Shown here in pieces: positions 8,615-16,594 of a stretch of DNA of 37,785 bases; the first letter of the stretch is position 1, and each line of letters begins with the position of its first letter. The notes below the pieces were generated by a model. It ran no database searches and had not been told where the DNA came from. It worked only from the letters and a program-made list of their open reading frames with translations. A program made the translations under genes and the position numbers. The DNA is from Acetobacter sp. UBA5411 (GTDB lineage: Bacteria; Pseudomonadota; Alphaproteobacteria; Acetobacterales; Acetobacteraceae), in NCBI RefSeq assembly GCF_002409645.1, contig NZ_DHNR01000006.1, positions 1 through 37,785 on the forward strand, read 5' to 3'.

Positions 8615-10105
8615 TCAGCCAACGCTGCCTTCAAGACTGATCTGCAACAGTTTCTGCGCTTCCACGGCAAACTCCATGGGAAGCTCCTTGAGAACTTCCT
8701 TGCAGAAACCATTGACGATCAGACCAACGGCATCTTCCTGAGAAAGACCGCGCTGACGGCAGTAGAACATCTGGTCTTCGGAAATCTTCGACGTGGTGGC
8801 TTCATGTTCCACACGCGCCGTCATGTTCCGGCTTTCAATATAAGGCACAGTGTGCGCGCCGCACTGATCGCCGATCAGCAGACTGTCGCACTGGGTAAAG
8901 TTCCGCGCGCCGGACGCTTTCGGCATGATTTTCACCTGCCCACGGTAGGTGCTGTCAGACTTCCCGGCGCTGATGGTCTTGGCGATGATCGTCGAACGGC
9001 TGTTCCGGCCCAGATGGATCATCTTGGTGCCTGTGTCGGCCTGCTGGTGATTGTTGGTCACCGCCACCGAGTAGAACTCACCCACGGACTCCTCCCCCTG
9101 CAAGATGCAGGATGGATATTTCCATGTAATGGCCGAACCGGTTTCCACCTGCGTCCATGAAATCTTGGCGCGCGCGCCACGGCAGGCGCCACGCTTGGTG
9201 ACGAAGTTGTAGATGCCGCCGCGTCCGTTCTCGTCGCCCGGATACCAGTTCTGCACCGTGCTGTATTTGATGGACGAGTCTTCCATCGCAACCAGTTCCA
9301 CGACCGCCGCATGAAGCTGGTTCTCGTCACGCATCGGCGCGGTGCAGCCCTCAAGGTAGGAGACGGAAGCGCCGTCTTCGACAACGATCAGTGTCCGCTC
9401 GAACTGGCCTGTGTTCTTGGCATTGATACGGAAATAGGTGGAGAGCTCCATCGGGCAGCGCACGCCCTTCGGCACGAACACGAACGAGCCGTCCGTAAAC
9501 ACGGCGGAGTTGAGCGCTGCGTAGAAATTGTCGGCAACCGGTACGACGCTACCGATATACTGCTTCACCAGATCCGGATAATCGCGGATCGCCTCCGAAA
9601 TCGGGCAGAAGATCACGCCTGCTTCAGACAGTGTTTTGCGGAAGGTCGTAGCCACGGACACGCTGTCGAACACGGCGTCCACCGCCACCGGCAGACGGGC
9701 TTCCTCACCCTCTGGCACTTCCACGCCTGCCAGCATCGCCTGCTCGTGCAGCGGGATGCCCAGCTTCTCGTAGGTCCGCAGCAGTTCCGGATCGACTTCT
9801 TCCAGAGATTTCGGACCGTCCTTTTTCTTCGGGGCGGCATAGTAATGCACGTCCTGATAGTCGATCGGCGGATGCGTGACCTTCGCCCAGGTCGGCTCTT
9901 TCATCTTCAGCCAGGAGCGATAGGCCGCGAGACGCCATTCCAGCATCCATTCCGGCTCTTCCTTGCGGGTCGAGATCAGGCGGATGATGTCTTCGTTCAG
10001 GCCTTTCGGCGCGACATCCATCTCGATGTCGGTCTCAAAGCCCCATTCATAGGAGGACTTGCCGAGCTTCTCGACCTGTTCACGGGTTTCTGTAACGGCT
10101 GGCAT
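8615..10105 (-). CDS. sufB: Fe-S cluster assembly scaffold SufB
   Basis: SufB is the core scaffold subunit on which Fe-S clusters are built from SufS/SufU sulfur. The 496-residue protein carries family blocks such as YKWGFETDIE-like text near the start (SYEWGFETDIEMDVAPKGL), SYLEGCTAP, TVQNWYPGDENG and the C-terminal HEATTSKISEDQMFYCRQRGLSQEDA. The conserved Cys in the final CRQRG block is the residue aligned with the functional SufB cysteine. The ATG at 10105 has GGAGG about 10 nt upstream, which lies over the stop of the regulator gene only 6 nt away, so both are almost certainly one transcript. Confidence 0.97.
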   Translation of the reverse strand: MPAVTETREQVEKLGKSSYEWGFETDIEMDVAPKGLNEDIIRLISTRKEEPEWMLEWRLAAYRSWLKMKEPTWAKVTHPPIDYQDVHYYAAPKKKDGPKSLEEVDPELLRTYEKLGIPLHEQAMLAGVEVPEGEEARLPVAVDAVFDSVSVATTFRKTLSEAGVIFCPISEAIRDYPDLVKQYIGSVVPVADNFYAALNSAVFTDGSFVFVPKGVRCPMELSTYFRINAKNTGQFERTLIVVEDGASVSYLEGCTAPMRDENQLHAAVVELVAMEDSSIKYSTVQNWYPGDENGRGGIYNFVTKRGACRGARAKISWTQVETGSAITWKYPSCILQGEESVGEFYSVAVTNNHQQADTGTKMIHLGRNSRSTIIAKTISAGKSDSTYRGQVKIMPKASGARNFTQCDSLLIGDQCGAHTVPYIESRNMTARVEHEATTSKISEDQMFYCRQRGLSQEDAVGLIVNGFCKEVLKELPMEFAVEAQKLLQISLEGSVG

Positions 10106-10111
10106 GACCCA

Positions 10112-10609
10112 CTATCCTCCAAACGTCCCGGCCGTTGCGGCCGTCACCTTATTGCCTTGCGGCGCAGTGCCTGCGGACACCGTCTCACCTGATCGTCTGC
10201 GACCCGGTGCATTGCTCATCTCGGCCATCCGGGCGATGGAAATGCCGGACAGCGTGTCACGGATGGCGTCATTCACTACATCCCAACTGCCGTAAAGAGT
10301 GCAGTCACCATTGTCGCACCCAGCCCCGCCAGTGACGCATGCCGTCAATGAAATCGGCCCATCCACAGCGGTGATAACCCGTGCTATGGAGATTTCTTCC
10401 GGCTTCAGGGCCAGCCGGTATCCGCCACGTGCGCCCCGCTGCGAGACGAGCAGGCCGTCAGAGGCCAGCGCCTTGAGCACCTTGGCCACAGTCGGTTCCG
10501 GCACGCCGGTCTCGACCGCAAGGGCCGGTGACGTGACAACGCCATCGTGCCGTCCGAGGTTAACGAGGGTCAGAACAGCGTAATCCGCCAGTTTCGACAG
10601 CCTGAGCAT
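10112..10609 (-). CDS. Rrf2-family SUF operon regulator (IscR/SufR-like)
   Basis: This is an Rrf2-type winged-helix regulator of about 165 residues that likely senses cluster status and controls the SUF operon it heads. The DNA-binding part begins MLRLSKLADYAVLTLVNL and includes VPEPTVAKVLKAL. The cluster ligands match IscR spacing, with cysteines at about 91, 98 and 103 in ACVTGGAGCDNGDC. I chose ATG 10609 because the family usually starts at MLRLSKLADYA. ATG 10642 would add 11 residues but would place the start right against the inverted repeat at 10645-10661. The regulator with the SUF genes matches the alphaproteobacterial SUF regulator subfamily. Autoregulation is inference. Confidence 0.93.
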   Translation of the reverse strand: MLRLSKLADYAVLTLVNLGRHDGVVTSPALAVETGVPEPTVAKVLKALASDGLLVSQRGARGGYRLALKPEEISIARVITAVDGPISLTACVTGGAGCDNGDCTLYGSWDVVNDAIRDTLSGISIARMAEMSNAPGRRRSGETVSAGTAPQGNKVTAATAGTFGG

Positions 10610-10644
10610 GGTTTCCGTCCGTTGCGGCGGAGCTTCCGCCATTG

Positions 10645-10661
10645 AGGACCAAAACGGTCCT
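10645..10661. promoter_or_regulatory. Candidate Rrf2 operator in front of the SUF operon
   Basis: A perfect inverted repeat AGGACC-AAAAC-GGTCCT lies just upstream of the regulator gene. A second, overlapping short repeat TCCT-GTTTA-AGGA spans 10658-10670. On the minus strand a TTGACG hexamer at 10699-10694 could be the -35 box, but no convincing -10 follows. The position suggests that the regulator binds here to control itself and sufBCDSUTA. The binding role is inference. Confidence 0.55.
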
Positions 10662-10798
10662 GTTTAAGGACAGATGGAACGCCGCAAGCCCGGCGTCAAG
10701 CTCAAAGCCTCGTGAGAGATCACAGCAGAGTGCAATGCTGCACCCTGCAGGCGGACTGTCGGGAGTGATCTTCTCCCCTTTGTCCGCCTCTTAGGCTT

Positions 10799-10838
10799 TG
10801 GGGCTCCGCCCCATACCCCGCCAAAGGCGCGCCTTTGG
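10799..10838. repeat. Double palindrome, likely dispersed intergenic repeat
   Basis: Two palindromes lie side by side. The first is TGGGGC-TCC-GCCCCA (10799-10813). The second is a perfect 18-bp palindrome CCAAAGGCGCGCCTTTGG (10821-10838). Neither is followed by a T-run on either strand. They sit in the 250-nt space between the SUF regulator start and the ppc stop. GC-rich modules of this style are common as dispersed intergenic elements in alphaproteobacteria, but no second copy is present in this window. Confidence 0.5.
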
Positions 10839-10892
10839 AAACCGTTTGTCGGCAATTAACCCATAAGGGCGTTGCCGCAAAAGGGCCGTCTA

Positions 10893-13796
10893 TCAGCCGA
10901 ACGCGCCAATCCCGTGCATAAGCGCCACGCTGATTTCGCGCATCATCTGGAACATCTCCTGCATCGGCTGGAAAATCTCGTCATGTTCCTGACTGTAGGA
11001 ATTATCCACCTGTGGCCCGGCCGGTTCATGGAAATTGTAATCAAGCTTGGAGCCGCCCCGTGGGAAGATCGCATCCAGTTCCCGCAGAACGGATGGGATT
11101 TCCAGACACAGAATCCGCCGCATCATCACGTCGCGGGTGAAATTCCCGCGCGGCATGAAGAACGGGATCTGCGTCGCCAGCACCCAGATCTTTTCGATCA
11201 GGGCGATGCGGATGGCGTGCAGCAGTTTTTCAGCCGGGTGAATGGTCGGAGCCTCCGGCCAGACCGCTCGCAAAGCCAGATGATCCTCCTGAATCCGGCG
11301 GAACATGGACTGCGTGTCCGCCCAGAAATCCAGCTTCTCCAGATCATGCATCACCGTGAGGTAGCGCTCACGCTTGCCGGAACGAGGCTCGGCAGTCGCC
11401 CGATCCAGCCAGTAGCCCGGATCGAGAAGCCAGATCACGCTACGCAGCACCTGATCGTCCGAATGCGCCAGAGCGTGCGCTGCGAAGTCGAGCGCCCGAC
11501 GGAAACGGGCGCTGCCTTCCCGGAAAGTCTCGAAGGTTTCCGGATGACGCCGCGCCGCCGAGCCGAGCCCCTGAATGGTGTTCGCGCACCAGCCGAGTTG
11601 CTGGAGAATGGCGTTGTTCGGAATAGCCCGAAGCTGGCTCGGATGCGTGATGCGCGGGGTCGCCCCGCCGCCTTCGCTCTGCCGCGCTGCCGGGCGTGAG
11701 CCGGTCTTGTCGATCAGGGACGGACCAAACGCTCCGAGCACATCGGCGTAACCGGGGTCTGCGACCAGACCGGTCATCGCATCAGCGATAGTGGAGAAGA
11801 AATCCGAGGAAAAGTCAGGCTCGTCATAGACCGGATCGTCATGACGACGGGCGGGTTCGAACGTGTGCTCCGCGATTGTGACAACACTCGCCGCCGCCAG
11901 TTCGGGCGTGCCGAACAGCAGGTAGCCATCACCGCCCTGAAACGCGCTTTCCTCGCGGTATTTTACACCACGTTCGGCGAACTTCGCCCGCACATGCATG
12001 GGCGAAAGATAGGCGAACCGGTCGGACAGGCGGAACGGATGCCCCCCTCGCCCCACACTTTCTCCGTGCGTGTCGAACAGCACGACCTCGACATCTTCCA
12101 GATCCCAGACATGCAGCAGATCGAGGATCTTCAGGCGCAGCCGTTCGATCAGATAGGTCGCGGCAAGCTGCCCGACATAACGACCGGAATCGGAGTAGCC
12201 GAACTGGAGGCAGAGCCGCCCGGTCTTGCGGAGATAGTCCCGCCAGTGAGGGGAGCGCAGCGCCTCCTCAATGATATGCGCCCCGCCCATCAGGGCTTCG
12301 CGCGTCTCGAATAGTGGCGAAATCTCGATCTTGTCGTCGATGCCGAAATGCTTGGCGAGCCAGAGCGCCGCCAGCAGCGTGTAACCGCTCTCCGTTTCAG
12401 CGATCAGGAAGCGCACCAGTGTCGTCGAATCGATATGTTTGACGATCTGGGCGACCGTCATCATCAGGCGGGCCGCAGAGGCCTGCTCGACCAGCAGCGC
12501 GCCGAAATCGACCGGCACGGCGGAGACATTTTCCAGCGCCTCATTGATATGAGCCAGCAACGCACGGCGATGGGCCGGGTCAGCCGGATCATCCGTGAAA
12601 CGCAGACGCTGGCGGATCACGTTGTGAAGCTGTGTAGCGTTCAGGCGCGTATGGCTGTGAGAAGCCGACATGCCATGCGCGAAGAAGCCTGCGCGGGCGA
12701 CTGCAACCGATAGGGCCGCCTCTGGGGAAGTCGCCGTGTCGATAGCGTCCTGAAGCGCATCCCCCAGCACCGCAGGGTCGAGAATGGCGTCTGCCTTGTG
12801 ATCCACGATGAGCGTGGCGAATTCGACTGTCGCATCTGCATCAGCATTCTTCGGACAGGCTGCGATCTGGGCCTCAACCGTGTAACAGGCACGCGACAGG
12901 CGGCTCATCAGCGTGGAAGCCTCGACACCTGAATCAGCAATCTGCTGCCGAAGCCGCTGCAACTGGAACAGCTTCATCTTCAGGCGCAGGCGGAGCGTGT
13001 CCCACCAGCCGATATCCGTGCGTCCGTCCGTGTCATATCCAACCCAGCTCGTCATGATGATCGGACGGGGAATGATGGTGGACCAGGCGTCCGGCCAGGT
13101 TTCACGGGCCGCTCCGAGCAGTTCCACGTTCAGTCTGTCGAGCGCGTCGCGTCCCCGCAGGATCGCTGCTGAAGCGAGTGTAAACTCTTCCTCCAGCGTG
13201 GGAGGCGCCTTGCGACGATGGGTCAGCAGATCCGGCGCGGTATCCTGCGGCTCCGGGGCGGATGCGTAGCCAGCGAGCGCCGCGTACACTTCATTCGCAA
13301 CGGCGAAAGTCGGGTGCGCCGTGAAAACAGCCGCATACTGGGTGCGCTCAAGTTCACTCCGAAAACAGGCCAACGCCTCCGTGGCCGTGCGAGGTGAAGC
13401 CTCAGACCCTTCACTGTAGCTCGTCCGACCGAACGCCGTGTCCAGAACCTGCCGGACGACCCCTTTCAGCCGGTCTTCCGTGACAGAAGAACTCGTGCCT
13501 CCCGGATAGCGATGCAACCGTGTCGCGCGCCGCAGAAAAGCGTCATCACGCAGATGCCTGATAACCGTCTGCAGATCGGCGAGAGACGCCTTGTCCTGTT
13601 CCAGCAGCGTGGAGACACGCCATGCTGTCGACAGCACATCATTGCCGGTCACCTCCGCAGGGGGCAGGCTGTATTCGTCTCCTTCTTCCGCTCCGTCATG
13701 AAGATGTCCCATGGCCAGAATGGCGCGCGCACCTGCAGAAAGAGCGTCGCCTTTCGCGATCAGCGGAGAACCGGAAGACGAATGCGCAGCAGCCAT
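10893..13796 (-). CDS. ppc: Phosphoenolpyruvate carboxylase family protein, divergent
   Basis: PEPC converts PEP and bicarbonate to oxaloacetate to refill the TCA cycle. The 967-residue length and overall pattern fit the family: TAHPT (catalytic-type His161), a GYSDS block near 530 and VGRGG near 580. Several signatures differ from classic PEPC. TAHPTE reads TAHPTF; GYSDSxKDxG reads GYSDSGRYVG; HGRGGSxGRGG reads DTHGESVGRGG; and the protein ends GIGAFG rather than the conserved QNTG/RNTG. PEPC activity is known in acetic acid bacteria, so this may be a functional lineage-specific form, but activity cannot be assumed. The gene is transcribed away from the DUF445 gene. The start ATG at 13796 is the only good one. 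Confidence 0.85.
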   Translation of the reverse strand: MAAAHSSSGSPLIAKGDALSAGARAILAMGHLHDGAEEGDEYSLPPAEVTGNDVLSTAWRVSTLLEQDKASLADLQTVIRHLRDDAFLRRATRLHRYPGGTSSSVTEDRLKGVVRQVLDTAFGRTSYSEGSEASPRTATEALACFRSELERTQYAAVFTAHPTFAVANEVYAALAGYASAPEPQDTAPDLLTHRRKAPPTLEEEFTLASAAILRGRDALDRLNVELLGAARETWPDAWSTIIPRPIIMTSWVGYDTDGRTDIGWWDTLRLRLKMKLFQLQRLRQQIADSGVEASTLMSRLSRACYTVEAQIAACPKNADADATVEFATLIVDHKADAILDPAVLGDALQDAIDTATSPEAALSVAVARAGFFAHGMSASHSHTRLNATQLHNVIRQRLRFTDDPADPAHRRALLAHINEALENVSAVPVDFGALLVEQASAARLMMTVAQIVKHIDSTTLVRFLIAETESGYTLLAALWLAKHFGIDDKIEISPLFETREALMGGAHIIEEALRSPHWRDYLRKTGRLCLQFGYSDSGRYVGQLAATYLIERLRLKILDLLHVWDLEDVEVVLFDTHGESVGRGGHPFRLSDRFAYLSPMHVRAKFAERGVKYREESAFQGGDGYLLFGTPELAAASVVTIAEHTFEPARRHDDPVYDEPDFSSDFFSTIADAMTGLVADPGYADVLGAFGPSLIDKTGSRPAARQSEGGGATPRITHPSQLRAIPNNAILQQLGWCANTIQGLGSAARRHPETFETFREGSARFRRALDFAAHALAHSDDQVLRSVIWLLDPGYWLDRATAEPRSGKRERYLTVMHDLEKLDFWADTQSMFRRIQEDHLALRAVWPEAPTIHPAEKLLHAIRIALIEKIWVLATQIPFFMPRGNFTRDVMMRRILCLEIPSVLRELDAIFPRGGSKLDYNFHEPAGPQVDNSYSQEHDEIFQPMQEMFQMMREISVALMHGIGAFG

Positions 13797-13917
13797 TGAA
13801 ACTTCTCTCTGTCATAAGGACGGACATGATCGACAGGACGATACGATACAGCAACCTTATCGGAGCATGTCAGCGCGCATTTGGGAAGAGCGTCATGCCG
13901 ATGCTATTAACCTCGTG

Positions 13918-15210
13918 ATGAGCATGCAGACGCACCCGGATGATGAAGCCCGCCGCACTCTGGCTCGCCAGAAACGGGCGGCGACAGGGCTTCTGGCCAT
14001 GATGGCCGGCCTGACGACAGCAGGCTATCTTGCGCCTGCATACGGCCTTCTTCACGAAAGTCTGTGGCTCGGCACGCTGCGGGCGGGTGCCAAGGCGGGC
14101 GTTGTCGGCGGACTGGCGGACTGGTTCGCCGTCACGGCGCTGTTCCGCCATCCGCTCGGCCTGCCGATCCCGCATACGGCGATCATCCCGGCGCAAAAGG
14201 AACGGCTTGGCCTCGCGCTTGGACGGTTCGTCACCACGCAGGTCTTTACCGAAGAAGAAATCGAGCGCGTTCTCTCCAAGGTCGATCTGCCCGGCTTTGT
14301 CGCCAACATCCTGTCCGATCCGGCGACGGCGAACACGCTGACCAGCAGTCTGATGGGAGCCGTACCTCAAATGCTGGAACGGCTGGAGGACGGTCGGGCA
14401 AGCGCAGCTATTGGGAAAAGCCTCCCTCTCCTGCTTGGCGGCAGCAATCTCAGCCCGGTCATTGCGCGTGGCCTGCGGTCTCTCGTGGACGGCAACCAGC
14501 ATCAGGAAGTGCTCAGTTTTCTTCTGCGGCAGTTGAAATCGGGACTACAGGCCAAGGAACCGGCACTACGCGCCATGATCGAGACCCGTGTGCGCGAGCA
14601 GGGCGGCAGACTTGTTGGCTGGGCGATCGGCGGGTCCATTGCGAACAAGGTTCTGGCAGCGGCCAGTGAAGAGCTGGACCGGATCAACCCGGAAGATTCA
14701 GCCATCCGGGAAGGCTTCACGGAATGGGTGCGCAGCGAAATCGACCGGATCGAAACCGACCCCGGTCGTTCCGAGGAGATTTCCCACACACTACGTTCCG
14801 TTTTCTCCCATGAATCCATGGTGGGTTGGGGAGCCGACATCTGGGCGCGCATGAAACGCATGATTGAGGCGGATATCACGCGTGAGGATGGCTGGACGTC
14901 CACACTGGTGCGCGAGACACTGAGCCGCATGGCGATTCAGGCGCGGGAAGATCCCGCCATGCGTCAGCGCATCGAGGAGGCGGCGCGGAAAGGTATTACG
15001 CGGTCCCTGCCCTATCTGCGGGAGCATCTGACGAAATTCATCGCTACCGTGGTGGGCAACTGGGATGCCGACGTCGTGTCCGAGAAGCTGGAACTGCGGG
15101 TGGGTCGTGATCTTCAGTATGTGCGGGTCAACGGCACGCTGGTCGGGTTTGGGGTGGGCGCAATTCTGTCCCTGCTTCTCTCGCTTGTTTTCGGGATTAA
15201 CGGCCAGTAA
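13918..15210 (+). CDS. DUF445 family membrane-associated protein
   Basis: This matches the DUF445 (YjiN-like) family, whose function is not established. The N-terminal region has a hydrophobic segment (TGLLAMMAGLTTAGYLAPAYGLL) followed by the family block AKAGVVGGLADWFAVTALFRHPLGLPIPHTAIIPAQKERLG, written here as separate conserved pieces WFAVTALFRHPLG and IPHTAIIP. The C-terminus has a second membrane segment (VGFGVGAILSLLLSLVFGI). The start is uncertain: ATG 13918 gives 430 residues beginning MSMQTHPDDEARR; ATG 13924 and ATG 13867 are also open and none has a good ribosome site. It is divergent from ppc with a short shared upstream region. Confidence 0.85.
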   Translation: MSMQTHPDDEARRTLARQKRAATGLLAMMAGLTTAGYLAPAYGLLHESLWLGTLRAGAKAGVVGGLADWFAVTALFRHPLGLPIPHTAIIPAQKERLGLALGRFVTTQVFTEEEIERVLSKVDLPGFVANILSDPATANTLTSSLMGAVPQMLERLEDGRASAAIGKSLPLLLGGSNLSPVIARGLRSLVDGNQHQEVLSFLLRQLKSGLQAKEPALRAMIETRVREQGGRLVGWAIGGSIANKVLAAASEELDRINPEDSAIREGFTEWVRSEIDRIETDPGRSEEISHTLRSVFSHESMVGWGADIWARMKRMIEADITREDGWTSTLVRETLSRMAIQAREDPAMRQRIEEAARKGITRSLPYLREHLTKFIATVVGNWDADVVSEKLELRVGRDLQYVRVNGTLVGFGVGAILSLLLSLVFGINGQ

Positions 15211-15297
15211 GCGGCGGATAACTGCGGGTGGAAGGAAAGTAATATCTGCGCGGAGCGGGATGCTGCCCTGCCGCCTCAGAAATACCTTTAAAAGTTC

Positions 15298-15326
15298 TTG
15301 TCGTGAGCACTTCCCTCTTTTGTAAT
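15298..15326 (+). promoter_or_regulatory. Sigma-70-type promoter for the small secreted protein gene
   Basis: TTGTCG (15298-15303) and TGTAAT (15321-15326) are separated by exactly 17 nt, matching the -35 and -10 consensus at 4/6 and 5/6 positions. The start of transcription would lie near 15334, leaving a leader of about 80 nt before the ATG at 15416. Confidence 0.6.
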
Positions 15327-15415
15327 CCGGTGTATCTGAGGAAGAGAGAGGCAGTGGCAACATCTGTCTTGATGAAGGCCCCCATCGGGCCAGATAAACT
15401 CATAAGGATACCGTC

Positions 15416-15763
15416 ATGCGGTTCTTCGCTTCAAAGGCCCTTCTCGCAGCAACACTGATGGTGGGCGCGCCTGCTCTGGTCGTGTCGGCAGCCCAGCCTG
15501 CTGCTGCCCGTTCTCACCACAAGCACCACAAGTCCTCTTCCAAGACGGCGAAGACGACTGCAGACAAGGCTGAAAAGTCCACGGATGCAGGAACGTCTGA
15601 CCTGAACGCCCAGAGCCTGTCCGCTGCCCAGCAGGACAAGGTGCCGGCAATCGGCGCAACAGCCCCGGCCGCACCGGCTGTTCCTTCCGTTCCGGCTGCT
15701 CCTTCTGTCTCGGCTCCGGCCGTTCCCGCAGTGCCAGCTGTTCCGGCTCCTGCTGCGAACTGA
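15416..15763 (+). CDS. Small secreted Ala/Pro/Val-rich protein, function unknown
   Basis: I do not recognise a family. The 115-residue protein starts with a clear Sec signal peptide (MRFFASKALLAATLMVGAPAL) with a likely cleavage after an AxA site around residues 29-35 (AAQPAAARS). Next is a His/Lys/Ser-rich patch (HHKHHKSSSK), then a spacer, then a low-complexity tail of repeating PAVP/PAAP/VPAVPA units. This is probably a periplasmic or surface protein with an extended tail. The ATG has AAGGA about 7 nt upstream. It has its own promoter and a strong terminator, so it forms a single-gene unit, which argues that it is a real and well expressed gene. Confidence 0.8.
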   Translation: MRFFASKALLAATLMVGAPALVVSAAQPAAARSHHKHHKSSSKTAKTTADKAEKSTDAGTSDLNAQSLSAAQQDKVPAIGATAPAAPAVPSVPAAPSVSAPAVPAVPAVPAPAAN

Positions 15764-15785
15764 TCTGTCTCAAGGCAGACAAAAG

Positions 15786-15817
15786 GGTGCCGGGCTCTCG
15801 CTCGGCACCTTTTTTTA
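15786..15817 (+). terminator. Rho-independent terminator after the small secreted protein gene
   Basis: A GC-rich stem GGTGCCG / CGGCACC (15786-15792 with 15803-15809) is followed at once by a run of seven or eight T residues. It lies 23 nt after the stop codon. Confidence 0.9.
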
Positions 15818-15886
15818 TGATTGAAACGATCGAAAACAATGCAGACAGATATCGGCATGCAGCCTGACGCTGAAACAAAATTGCGC

Positions 15887-16495
15887 TTATTTCTCGCGGC
15901 AGAGTCCTTCCAGCAGCACGTTTAATGCAGCCTGCACCGGCTCTTTCCCGACCTTTTCTTCAAGAAGCTGACCGCTGATCGCCAGCATGGCCAGACCATG
16001 CACCTGCGCCCAGCAGGCCGCCGCCTGTGCGCTGATGGCCACTGGCTGGAAACTACAATCGCGTTGTCCGTCTTCCAGCAGGCGCAGAAGGATACCGAAC
16101 GTGCCCATGGCGGCGTCATGCAGTGCCGGGTCGGCACTCTTGTCGGCGTCGGCGCTGAACATCAGCCGATAAAGACCGGGATTCTTCAGCGCGAAATCAA
16201 TGCAGGCTTCAGCGCCAGCCACGAACTTTTCGCGTACGGACGCGCTATCCGACGACAAGGCCGCCGTCATGACCTCCCCAAGCCTAACGAAACCAATCCG
16301 CGCCAGTTCCCGCAACAGCATCTCCCGATCACGGAAATGCTTGTAGGGCGCAGCATGACTGACACCGGTGCGCCGCGCCACTTCCCGTAGCGTAAAAGTC
16401 CAGTTCTGATCTGCTGCCAGCATGGCGAGCGCCGTGTCGATCAGCGCCCGACGCAGATCACCGTGGTGATAAGGGCGGTCTTTCGTTTCACTCAT
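15887..16495 (-). CDS. TetR/AcrR-family transcriptional regulator
   Basis: This 202-residue one-domain repressor has the TetR helix-turn-helix near the N-terminus (FTLREVARRTGVSHAAPYKHFRDREMLLRELA), followed by an all-helical ligand-binding half with no recognisable effector motif. It is transcribed away from the aldehyde dehydrogenase gene. The 87-nt space between them holds two copies of one operator-like palindrome. The likely role is repression of itself and of the aldehyde dehydrogenase, released by an aldehyde or related compound. The regulatory role follows from the layout; the ligand is unknown. Confidence 0.9.
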   Translation of the reverse strand: MSETKDRPYHHGDLRRALIDTALAMLAADQNWTFTLREVARRTGVSHAAPYKHFRDREMLLRELARIGFVRLGEVMTAALSSDSASVREKFVAGAEACIDFALKNPGLYRLMFSADADKSADPALHDAAMGTFGILLRLLEDGQRDCSFQPVAISAQAAACWAQVHGLAMLAISGQLLEEKVGKEPVQAALNVLLEGLCREK

Positions 16496-16506
16496 TCGTG
16501 AGGCCT

Positions 16507-16525
16507 ATGTTTACACAAGAAACTT
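16507..16525. promoter_or_regulatory. Operator copy 1 for the TetR/aldehyde dehydrogenase pair
   Basis: The 19-nt site ATGTTTACACAAGAAACTT has a GTTT-N7-AAAC core. Its reverse complement matches the site at 16566-16584 at 17 of 19 positions. It lies 11 nt upstream of the regulator start and next to a TTGACA -35 hexamer (16528-16533) reading toward the dehydrogenase. Confidence 0.7.
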
Positions 16526-16527
16526 CA

Positions 16528-16555
16528 TTGACACCAACACGTCATACTTCATAGC
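16528..16555 (+). promoter_or_regulatory. Candidate promoter of the aldehyde dehydrogenase gene
   Basis: A perfect TTGACA (16528-16533) lies between the two operator copies. The best -10 at a 16-nt spacing is CATAGC (16550-16555), a weak match. Binding of the repressor to both flanks would bracket it. Confidence 0.5.
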
Positions 16556-16565
16556 CTGCCAACAT

Positions 16566-16584
16566 AAGTTTCTCCTGTAAACAT
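16566..16584. promoter_or_regulatory. Operator copy 2 for the TetR/aldehyde dehydrogenase pair
   Basis: The site AAGTTTCTCCTGTAAACAT has the same GTTT-N7-AAAC core as copy 1, in inverted orientation, with centres 59 nt apart. It ends just before the GGAGG ribosome site of the dehydrogenase, so a bound repressor would block the start of transcription or elongation. Confidence 0.7.
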
Positions 16585-16594
16585 GGAGGGCATG

